A stretch of 64,000 nucleotides of DNA from the NCBI RefSeq assembly GCF_023022965.1, contig NZ_CP095462.1, forward strand, positions 992,001-1,056,000. Direction: 5' to 3'. Each line of letters starts with the position of its first letter. The stretch's first letter is position 1. Made by a program: the position numbers and the translations under genes. A model generated the notes under the pieces. It saw only the letters and a program-made list of their open reading frames with translations. It was not told the DNA's origin and searched no databases. This document shows positions 57,509-64,000 of the stretch, piece after piece. This stretch comes from Ectobacillus sp. JY-23. Its GTDB lineage: Bacteria; Bacillota; Bacilli; Bacillales; Bacillaceae_G.

Positions 57509-58843
57509 TTAATAAATGCTCATATACTGATCGCGTTCCCAAGGGTGAACTTGTGTGCGGAACATATCCCATTCAATCTCTTTTGCTTCGATAAAGTGCT
57601 CTAGCAAATGCTCACCAAGCGCGTTGCAGATAACTTCATCTGTTTTTAAGTTCTCAAGCGCTTGTGCAAGTGTAGCCGGAAGGTCTACGATACCCGCTTT
57701 TTCGCGCTCAGCACGCGTCATCACGTAGATGTTTCGATCTACTGGTGCTGGTGCTGCAAGTTTGTTTTTGACACCGTCAAGACCTGCCGCAAGAAGAACG
57801 GAAAGCGCCAAATATGGATTCGCTGCCGGGTCTACACTGCGCACTTCTACACGTGTACTAAGACCGCGCGATGCTGGAATGCGAATAAGCGGGCTACGGT
57901 TGCGAGCGGACCACGCCACGTAGCAAGGTGCTTCATATCCAGGTACAAGACGCTTGTAAGAGTTTACTGTCGGGTTTGTAACCGCAGTGAAGTTTGGTGC
58001 GTGCTTTAAGATACCCGCAATGAAATGACGTGCTGTTTCACTTAGCTGTAGATCACCATTTTCATCATAAAATGCGTTTTCTTTGCCACGGAACAGAGAC
58101 AGGTTACAGTGCATACCAGATCCGTTTACACCAAACAATGGTTTTGGCATAAATGTTGCATGCAAGCCATGCTTACGCGCAATTGTTTTTACAACCAGTT
58201 TAAATGTTTGAATATCATCACATGCTTTTAATGCGCCTGCATATTTAAAGTCGATCTCGTGTTGTCCCGGCGCTACTTCATGATGAGATGCTTCAATCTC
58301 AAAGCCCATCTCCTCTAGCTCAAGCACAATATCGCGGCGACAGTTTTCACCTAAGTCCGTAGGTGCTAAATCAAAGTAACCACCATTGTCGTTTAGTTCA
58401 AGCGTCGGATTTCCTTTTTCATCTACCTTAAACAAGAAAAACTCTGGTTCTGGTCCTAAGTTAAAATCCGTGAAACCAAGATCTTCCATTTCTTTTAAAA
58501 CACGTTTTAGGTTATTGCGCGGATCCCCTGCGAAAGGCGTGCCATCTGGATTGTAAATATCACAAATTAAGCGAGCTACTTTCCCCTTCTCGGAAGTCCA
58601 GGGAAACACAACCCATGTATCTAAATCAGGGAAGAGATACATATCAGATTCCTCAATACGAACAAAGCCCTCAATAGAAGAACCGTCGAACATCATTTTA
58701 TTCTCCAATGCTTTTTCAAGCTGGCTTACAGGAATTTCTACGTTTTTAATAATTCCTAAAAGGTCGGTAAATTGCAAACGAATGTACTTAACGTTCTCTT
58801 CTTGCGCAAAACGAAAAATGTCTTCTTTTGTAAACTTTGCCAT
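57509..58843 (-). CDS. glnA: Glutamine synthetase type I
   Basis: 444 aa from the ATG at 58841-58843 (CAGGGGGA upstream). GSI-alpha type: [43 protein letters not shown] and [10 protein letters not shown] carry the metal, glutamate and ATP sites. Makes glutamine from glutamate and ammonia, and in Bacillus the feedback-inhibited form controls GlnR and TnrA. Second gene of glnRA. Its 3' end is duplicated at 56154-56194. Confidence 0.97.
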   Translation of the reverse strand: MAKFTKEDIFRFAQEENVKYIRLQFTDLLGIIKNVEIPVSQLEKALENKMMFDGSSIEGFVRIEESDMYLFPDLDTWVVFPWTSEKGKVARLICDIYNPDGTPFAGDPRNNLKRVLKEMEDLGFTDFNLGPEPEFFLFKVDEKGNPTLELNDNGGYFDLAPTDLGENCRRDIVLELEEMGFEIEASHHEVAPGQHEIDFKYAGALKACDDIQTFKLVVKTIARKHGLHATFMPKPLFGVNGSGMHCNLSLFRGKENAFYDENGDLQLSETARHFIAGILKHAPNFTAVTNPTVNSYKRLVPGYEAPCYVAWSARNRSPLIRIPASRGLSTRVEVRSVDPAANPYLALSVLLAAGLDGVKNKLAAPAPVDRNIYVMTRAEREKAGIVDLPATLAQALENLKTDEVICNALGEHLLEHFIEAKEIEWDMFRTQVHPWERDQYMSIY

Positions 58844-58895
58844 TTTCTGATTCCCCCTGATTAACATTTTATATGGAAAACATGTAAAACCAATA

Positions 58896-59291
58896 TCAGT
58901 GAAAAAATCGGGACATATCGCCCTGTCGAAGCGAAGTGCGATTAAAACGACCCGCTTGATGCAGTTCGTCGCGAAGCAGCTTGCGGAGCTCTGCGTCGGA
59001 AATTTGTTTTGACTCCTCAGACACTGGAGGCGGCTGCACCTGACCTGTGGCTTTTAACTCCAATACTTGCTTAATACCAGCCAAGTTTAAGCCTTGATCA
59101 AGCAAATCTTTAATTTCAAGCAATTTATCGACATCATTGAAAGAATAATGCCTGCGGTTGCCTTCTGTTCGTACCGGTGTGATGAGACCGTGCTCTTCAT
59201 AGTAGCGAATTTGGCGAGCAGATAGCTGCGTTAGGTTCATAACAATACCGATTGGAAACAGCGGAGTAGAGCGTCGATCGTGATTGCTCAC
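58896..59291 (-). CDS. glnR: Glutamine-synthetase repressor GlnR
   Basis: 131 aa from a GTG (AAGGAGG upstream). MerR-type DNA-binding domain ([38 protein letters not shown]) and a C-terminal tail that senses feedback-inhibited glutamine synthetase. Represses glnRA in nitrogen excess. A GlnR box lies upstream. Confidence 0.95.
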   Translation of the reverse strand: MSNHDRRSTPLFPIGIVMNLTQLSARQIRYYEEHGLITPVRTEGNRRHYSFNDVDKLLEIKDLLDQGLNLAGIKQVLELKATGQVQPPPVSEESKQISDAELRKLLRDELHQAGRFNRTSLRQGDMSRFFH

Positions 59292-59355
59292 TTCAATTCC
59301 TCCTTCTCCTTAACATGCCTTTATTTTATATTATGGTATGTATAGTGTCAACAAA

Positions 59356-59372
59356 TGTTAGCTTTTATGACA
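59356..59372 (-). promoter_or_regulatory. GlnR/TnrA box upstream of glnRA
   Basis: TGTTAGCTTTTATGACA matches TGTNA-N7-TNACA exactly. Lies 65 bp upstream of glnR. Confidence 0.85.
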
Positions 59373-59469
59373 TTTATTTTTAACCGTTTCCACGCCAAAT
59401 GAGATGACCTTTTTATCCTATGTGTACACCTTATTTATATGCCCAAGCCCTGCTCTTTTTACAGAAACT

Positions 59470-60735
59470 TTATAAAGAAAGTAGCCCCTTTTCGAGTAAC
59501 GAATCGATGGCAGAACAAATTGCAATTTTAACATGTGAATAAGTGAGGCCACCTTGTACATAAGCAACATACGGCGGACGAATGGGACCGTCTGCGGATA
59601 ATTCAATGCTAGCGCCTTGAATGAATGTACCAGCTGCCATGATGACATCATCTTCATAACCGGGCATATAATTCGGATACGGCGTAAAATGCGAGTTAAT
59701 TGGAGATGCATATTGAATGGCCTGACAAAAGGCAATCATGCGCTCACGGTCATCAAATTGCACGGATTGAATTAAATCTGTTCGCGGCATATCCCATCTA
59801 GGGGATGTGTTCATACCAAGCTTTTCTAAAAAGGCTGCCGTGAAAATAGCTCCTTTTATGGCTTGTGCTGTTACGTAGGGGGCCAAGAAAAAGCCTTGAT
59901 ACATTTCCTGTAAGCTGTATAAAGACGCCCCAGCCTCCGCTCCGATACCAGGTGAAGTGAGGCGATACGCACACGCCTCTACGTATTGCTTTTTGCCGAC
60001 AATATAGCCACCGGTTTTGACAATGCCGCCACCAGGATTTTTAATAAGTGAACCCGCAATTAAATCTGCTCCCACATGACAAGGCTCCAACTCCTCTGCA
60101 AATTCACCGTAACAATTATCTACAAACACTACAACATCCGGCTTAACTTCTTTTACAAATCGAATCATTTCCGCAATTTCGGCCACAGTAAACGACGGTC
60201 TTGTTGCATAACCTTTGGAACGCTGAATGCCAATCATCTTCGTTTGCGGGCTAATAGCTTCTTTAACACGTTCCCAATCCACCCCGCCATTGAGCAAATC
60301 AACAGTGCGATAGCCAATGTTATACTCTCTAAATGAGCCGATGCCTTTGCCGCGAATACCTACGATTTCTTCCAGCGTATCATACGGTTTACCTGTAATA
60401 TAAACAAGTTCGTCACCAGGGCGCAACACACCAAAGAGCGCCGTAGAAATGGCATGTGTACCGGATATGATTTGCGGACGTACCAGCCCTGCTTCTCCAC
60501 CGAATACATCAGCATATACTTTTTCAAGTGTATCTCTGCCAATATCGTCATAGCCATATCCTGTTGTTGGAATAAAATGAGAGTCACTGATTTTATGCTT
60601 GCGAAAGCTTTCTAAAACGCGGAATTGATTACTTTCCGCAATATCATCTACTCGTTTATGAGCAGCGGCAATCATTGCCTCAGTCTCTTGTACAAGCGGG
60701 GCCAACTGTTCCCCATGCTTTAATCTGTTAAACAT
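59470..60735 (-). CDS. ynbB: PLP-dependent enzyme YnbB (methionine gamma-lyase-like)
   Basis: 421 aa from the ATG at 60733-60735, which follows AAAGGAG inside the hflX end. Fold-type I PLP protein of the so-called aluminium-resistance family; PLP Lys in [18 protein letters not shown], and [15 protein letters not shown] is the PLP-ring Asp region. Real substrate unknown. Overlaps hflX by 8 bp. Confidence 0.88.
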   Translation of the reverse strand: MFNRLKHGEQLAPLVQETEAMIAAAHKRVDDIAESNQFRVLESFRKHKISDSHFIPTTGYGYDDIGRDTLEKVYADVFGGEAGLVRPQIISGTHAISTALFGVLRPGDELVYITGKPYDTLEEIVGIRGKGIGSFREYNIGYRTVDLLNGGVDWERVKEAISPQTKMIGIQRSKGYATRPSFTVAEIAEMIRFVKEVKPDVVVFVDNCYGEFAEELEPCHVGADLIAGSLIKNPGGGIVKTGGYIVGKKQYVEACAYRLTSPGIGAEAGASLYSLQEMYQGFFLAPYVTAQAIKGAIFTAAFLEKLGMNTSPRWDMPRTDLIQSVQFDDRERMIAFCQAIQYASPINSHFTPYPNYMPGYEDDVIMAAGTFIQGASIELSADGPIRPPYVAYVQGGLTYSHVKIAICSAIDSLLEKGLLSL

Positions 60736-62002
60736 CAAATTTCTCTTCTCCTTTTCGTGCTGTATATCTGTTTATTTGTCCGTTGAGCGGAGAATTCGCA
60801 AACACGTATCCTACACATACGTACAGATGTGTATCTTCACAAAACGTCATTTCTTCTAAGATGGTTTCCGTCCGCAAAAGTGTAAGTAAGCGTCCTTCTT
60901 TAGCTGGAACTTGAATATGATAAGGATTCATTAACTTTTTCATCTCAGCTTCAATGCAATTTCTGAGCATTTGTAAATCTTCTGTATTAAACGCACTAAC
61001 ATGAACGTGCTCACCATGGGGAGACGGAATAAAAGACGGTCCTGTTCTATCTTTTTTATTATATAGGGTAAGAGCAGGGATTTGCTCTGCCTCCATTTCA
61101 CGCAGCAGAGTCTTTACTGTCTTTTCATGTCCTGCATAGTTCGCGTCAGATGAATCTACCACATGTAAAATAAAATCTGCCTCGTTTACCTCTTCTAGTG
61201 TAGAGCGAAACGCGGCAATTAATGCTGTAGGCAAATCCTGAATAAATCCAACTGTGTCTGTTAATAAAACAGTATAGCCGCATGGTAGCTGCATTTTACG
61301 CGTCGTTGGGTCGAGCGTTGCAAACAACAAATTTTCTTCAAACGTATCTGCCATTGTCAAACGATTGAAGAGTGTCGACTTACCAGCATTTGTGTAGCCC
61401 ACCAACGAAATTTGAAAGGTGCTGTTTTGTTTCCGGCGCTCACGATAGCGCTTGCGGTGCTCCACAATGACCGCCAGCTGTCCTGTAATTTCATCGATGC
61501 GACTACGGATATGACGACGGTCTGTTTCAAGCTTTGTTTCACCCGGACCACGCGTACCAATACCTCCACCAAGGCGGGATAACCCTTCTCCCTGTCCTAC
61601 AAGGCGAGGCAAGGCGTATTTTAGCTGTGCTAGCTCTACCTGTAGCTTACCTTCGCGCGATTTCGCACGCTGCGCAAAAATATCTAAAATTAGTTGTGTG
61701 CGATCAATAACACGCGCTTCCAGCTCATTTGACAAGTTGCGAATCTGACTCGGTGTTAATTCGTTATTAAAAATAACAACATCTGGCTCTGTTTCTTTGA
61801 CAAGCGCAGCCAATTCCTCTAGTTTTCCTTTTCCGATATAGGTAGCAGGATGAAATCTCGTCCGCTTTTGTGTTGTTGCTAAAATCACTTCTGCTTGCGC
61901 AGTTTTTGTAAGTGATGCTAACTCTTCCATTGAATATGTAAATCGGTCATCTGAATCTGTTGGTAGCTGACAGCCCACTAAAATTGCTTTTTCTTTCTCC
62001 AA
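60728..62002 (-). CDS. hflX: GTPase HflX (ribosome rescue)
   Basis: 424 aa. N-terminal HflX domain ([31 protein letters not shown]), glycine-rich linker [18 protein letters not shown], then G domain with [21 protein letters not shown] and LYNKKD. Splits stalled 70S ribosomes. Starts with TTG and a weak ribosome site, so the start is less sure. Known as ynbA in B. subtilis. Confidence 0.93.
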   Translation of the reverse strand: MEKEKAILVGCQLPTDSDDRFTYSMEELASLTKTAQAEVILATTQKRTRFHPATYIGKGKLEELAALVKETEPDVVIFNNELTPSQIRNLSNELEARVIDRTQLILDIFAQRAKSREGKLQVELAQLKYALPRLVGQGEGLSRLGGGIGTRGPGETKLETDRRHIRSRIDEITGQLAVIVEHRKRYRERRKQNSTFQISLVGYTNAGKSTLFNRLTMADTFEENLLFATLDPTTRKMQLPCGYTVLLTDTVGFIQDLPTALIAAFRSTLEEVNEADFILHVVDSSDANYAGHEKTVKTLLREMEAEQIPALTLYNKKDRTGPSFIPSPHGEHVHVSAFNTEDLQMLRNCIEAEMKKLMNPYHIQVPAKEGRLLTLLRTETILEEMTFCEDTHLYVCVGYVFANSPLNGQINRYTARKGEEKFDV

Positions 62003-62142
62003 ATATTTTCACATCTTTCTTTTCGAAACTTCAACCTTCTACTATAATAGCAGAGGAAGCATTTTTCTTCTACATACAATCCTTATAAGCCTTATCATAT
62101 GATTGATGTGGAAGCTTATCATTCATCGGGAGAGATTGCAGC

Positions 62143-62766
62143 ATGACATGGGAGTTATTTAGCATTATTGGTACGATTGCCTTCGCTGTAAGCGGTGCTA
62201 TTGTTGCCATGGAAGAAGAGTACGATATTTTTGGCGTTTACATTCTGGGAATGGCTACAGCGTTTGGCGGCGGTGCCTTGCGCAACTTACTTATAGGATA
62301 TCCGGTTGAAGCATTTTGGAAACAAGATGTATTGTTTCAAATCGCTCTTTTATCAATGACAATTATCTTTTTATTTCCACATAAACTAATGAAACATTGG
62401 AAGAGATGGGAAAACATCACGGATGCAATCGGTCTTTCCGCCTTTTCTATTCAAGGTGCTTTATATGCTCAAAAGTTAAACTTACCACTAAGCGCCACGA
62501 TTGTCGCAGCCGTTTTAACAGGAACGGGCGGCGGTGTCATCCGAGATGTGCTGGCAAAAAGAAAGCCTCTCGTACTGCGTGCGGAAGTATACGCATTCTG
62601 GACGATTTTAGCTGGGTTTGCTGTTGGAACAAATCTTGTCGCAGCACCAATTCATATGTATCTACTGTTTATCGTCATTGTCGTATGTCGTATGTTATCT
62701 ATTTATTACAACTGGCATTTACCTATTAAATCCTTGACAAATTCATCAAAGTCTATTGACAGCTGA
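62143..62766 (+). CDS. TRIC-type (UPF0126) membrane protein
   Basis: 207 aa with seven membrane helices in two repeated halves, each with a Gly-rich turn: FGGGALRNLL and GTGGGVIRDVLAKRKPLVLR. UPF0126/TRIC proteins form trimeric cation channels or may carry small metabolites such as glycine. Single gene, divergent from hflX. Confidence 0.9.
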   Translation: MTWELFSIIGTIAFAVSGAIVAMEEEYDIFGVYILGMATAFGGGALRNLLIGYPVEAFWKQDVLFQIALLSMTIIFLFPHKLMKHWKRWENITDAIGLSAFSIQGALYAQKLNLPLSATIVAAVLTGTGGGVIRDVLAKRKPLVLRAEVYAFWTILAGFAVGTNLVAAPIHMYLLFIVIVVCRMLSIYYNWHLPIKSLTNSSKSIDS

Positions 62767-62790
62767 AAACGCCACATACGGCGTTTTTTT
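62766..62790 (+). terminator. Terminator of the TRIC-type gene
   Basis: AAAACGCC-ACATAC-GGCGTTTTTTT just after the stop. Confidence 0.85.
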
Positions 62791-62831
62791 ATATGTAGAA
62801 AAGCCATACTATACAAAAGGGGGTGTAACAT

Positions 62832-62972
62832 ATGACCAATCACGTAAACAAAGGCAAGCAAAAAAGCTCAGTAGATCACTCAGGGCAAACACCGGAATCT
62901 GCGTACGGAAAAAGCAAAAAAATGGAGAAGCATCATCAGCTTCACATACAACGAGCAAAAGAAAAGGAGTGA
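62832..62972 (+). CDS. Tiny spore-type protein, 46 residues
   Basis: 46 aa, MTNHVNKGKQKSSVDHSGQT... ending ...LHIQRAKEKE. ATG after GGGGGTG. Very hydrophilic, Lys/His/Gln-rich, no Cys or Trp: the composition of a minor acid-soluble spore protein. Not matched to a named Ssp. The 3' end provides the AAGGAG for the next tiny gene. Confidence 0.6.
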   Translation: MTNHVNKGKQKSSVDHSGQTPESAYGKSKKMEKHHQLHIQRAKEKE

Positions 62973-62977
62973 AAAAC

Positions 62978-63118
62978 ATGGCAAAAGGTAATAACCAACG
63001 GAATCGCGGACAAGCGGCAAACAGTGTAAATCCACAGGGTATAACACCAGGAGAAGGTAACTACAGTCCAAAAAGCCAGCTTGAAAATCGCGCCAAAACA
63101 AGCAACACAAGGATATAA
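62978..63118 (+). CDS. Tiny spore-type protein, 46 residues
   Basis: 46 aa, MAKGNNQRNRGQAANSVNPQ... ending ...RAKTSNTRI. ATG 7 bp after AAGGAG. Asn/Gln/Gly/Lys-rich and unstructured, resembling SspO/SspN-type minor spore proteins; the AANSVNPQGITPGEGNYSP part is like the SspO middle. Second gene of a pair. Confidence 0.6.
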   Translation: MAKGNNQRNRGQAANSVNPQGITPGEGNYSPKSQLENRAKTSNTRI

Positions 63119-63123
63119 ACGGT

Positions 63124-63150
63124 AGGCACGGAACGAATTGTTTCGTGCCT
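63124..63150 (+). terminator. Weak terminator of the tiny spore-gene pair
   Basis: AGGCACG-GAACGAATTGTT-TCGTGCCT hairpin with a short T-rich tail. Confidence 0.5.
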
Positions 63151-63722
63151 TACATTACTTTTTTTACTGCTTGTACAATTGCATGTACATAAGCATCATA
63201 GGCCTGCATACTCATTTGTAATAATTTGCGCTGCGCTTTGGTCAACTCGAGCTGCAAACCTCTCCCCTTTTTACTGCGGTTCACAATATTTTTAGGACTA
63301 TCACCGTTGATTTCATGGGGCGCTTCCTTTACTAAAAAGCCCGCATCTAACAAGTTTGCTGTGGCCACTTGTTTCAACTCTTCATCATTTCCTCCTATAT
63401 AGGTCACAGCTGTGTCACCATAGGCTCCATGTACCGAAACTACATATGATGATGTTTGTACAAGCGCTACCGCTCTTGGTTCATCAAATCGAGCTGATGT
63501 AATATGAAGTTTGGGGTTGTTTTTTAACCCTTGAAATGTATAAAAGCTCGCATGTAAAGCCTCTGCAATATCACTGGCTAACTCTGAAGTTCCCGGCTCA
63601 ATTGTTCCACCGTGAATAGCAAGCACCGTTATTTCAGTATTTCTGCTTACACATAAGATTTGATAATCTATATGCTCCACCTCGGACTGCGCCAGCTTTG
63701 CAAAATTTTCGTACGTATGCAT
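63150..63722 (-). CDS. Poly-gamma-glutamate hydrolase family protein (YmaC/PghP-like)
   Basis: 190 aa. Zn-peptidase fold of the phage PghP/DUF867 family: VLAIHGGTIEPGTSELASDI (His and Glu zinc ligands), VSVHGAYGDTAVTYIGG (His), and C-terminal RSKKGRGLQLELTKAQR with the likely catalytic Glu. Cuts poly-gamma-glutamate or related amide bonds. No signal peptide. Strong ribosome site (AAAGGGGAGGTG). Confidence 0.85.
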   Translation of the reverse strand: MHTYENFAKLAQSEVEHIDYQILCVSRNTEITVLAIHGGTIEPGTSELASDIAEALHASFYTFQGLKNNPKLHITSARFDEPRAVALVQTSSYVVSVHGAYGDTAVTYIGGNDEELKQVATANLLDAGFLVKEAPHEINGDSPKNIVNRSKKGRGLQLELTKAQRKLLQMSMQAYDAYVHAIVQAVKKVM

Positions 63723-63748
63723 CGCACACCTCCCCTTTATAGTATGCG

Positions 63749-63779
63749 AAAAAACCGCCTAACTTATAAAATAGGCGGC
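63749..63779 (-). terminator. spoVK terminator
   Basis: GCCGCCTA-TTTTATAAGT-TAGGCGGTTTTTT on the minus strand; the left arm is inside the last spoVK codons. Confidence 0.85.
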
Positions 63780-64000
63780 TCTTCATCACATTCTAAATCA
63801 CTTCCTGAAATTGTAAGCAAATCAAATTTATCGTAAGAATCCTGCGACAGCAATCTCATTGCTTGTGATCGCACAGATTTCTCAACGATATTCCGTACAT
63901 AGCGCCCGTTGCTAAAGGAGGTAATGCCTGAAGAGTACTTGACCGCATTTAAATGGTCGCGCAGCTTCCATTCCGCTTCTCTTGAGAGTTGATACTCACG
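63764..64000 (-). CDS. spoVK: Stage V sporulation protein K (3' end only)
   Basis: The last 78 codons, running off the right edge. The part FSNGRYVRNIVEKSVRSQ followed by AMRLLSQDSYDKFDLLTISG is the end of an AAA+ CbxX/SpoVK ATPase (sensor-2 region NGRxVRN). spoVK before the ynbA/hflX genes is the usual Bacillus order, which supports the name. Acidic tail DLECDEEPPIL. Confidence 0.85.
   Translation of the reverse strand, partial: REYQLSREAEWKLRDHLNAVKYSSGITSFSNGRYVRNIVEKSVRSQAMRLLSQDSYDKFDLLTISGSDLECDEEPPIL

Overview
The window is low-GC Firmicute DNA from a spore-forming Bacillus in the broad sense. Evidence: spore genes (sspO, tlp, sspP, spoVK tail, sirA, a YjcZ-type protein), GGAGG-type ribosome sites, LexA boxes of the CGAAC-N4-GTTYG type, Fur boxes, a T-box leader, and the B. 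subtilis-like order spoVK / hflX / ynbB / glnR / glnA ... lexA / yneB / ynzC / tkt / sirA / yneF ... ccdA / ccdC / yneK ... sspP / tlp / sspO / acnA. Gene content (DUF6843 protein, YjcZ, YheI/YheH-type exporter) would fit a relative of the B. cereus group, but the species cannot be fixed by reading alone.

Layout. 0-10 kb: an FhuF-type iron reductase under a Fur box, a pair of tiny unknown genes, deoD, a sensor kinase without a partner regulator, a short tyrosine-recombinase-like gene, a Fur-controlled small RNA candidate, a DUF72 protein, and a DUF47/Pit phosphate transport pair. 10-23 kb: a Crp/Fnr-type regulator facing flavohaemoglobin hmp, a lipoprotein with a missing start, a Pro/Gly repeat protein, the liaI-like/liaH/liaF/liaS/liaR envelope-stress operon, a glutamate-type symporter, an M23 endopeptidase, and a sodium symporter behind a T-box with a probable Trp specifier. 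23-35 kb: aconitase, minor spore proteins, an Hsp20-like protein, an MFS exporter, an AlaX-type editing protein and a three-gene fatty-acid operon. 35-43 kb: YitT, a rhodanese, and the histidine utilisation operon hutPHUIG with its HutP attenuator. 43-50 kb: cytochrome c biogenesis genes, pantothenate kinase and a heterodimeric ABC exporter. 50-64 kb: the conserved yneF-sirA-tkt and ynzC-yneB/lexA block, then glnRA, ynbB, hflX, a TRIC-like protein, two tiny spore-type proteins, a poly-gamma-glutamate hydrolase and the 3' end of spoVK.

Main points of interest. (1) A Fur-box promoter at 5425-5453 drives a ~66-nt terminator-ended RNA whose C-rich loop is perfectly complementary over 11 nt to the ribosome-binding site of acnA in the same window; this matches what is known of FsrA, the iron-sparing sRNA of B. 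subtilis. (2) A 179-bp MITE with 13-bp ends and a perfect 8-bp target duplication sits between hutH and hutU and supplies the hutH stop codon; the ancestral junction can be rebuilt base by base. A second element with similar ends lies at 49712-49925, and two decayed relatives lie at 7456 and 53105. (3) The 3' end and terminator of glnA are duplicated about 1.35 kb away, bracketing a small accessory cassette with an IS66 scrap, a decayed gene and a DUF6843 gene. (4) yneA, the SOS division inhibitor, is missing between lexA and yneB although the SOS box is kept. (5) Several genes too short for routine calling have good ribosome sites and are listed.
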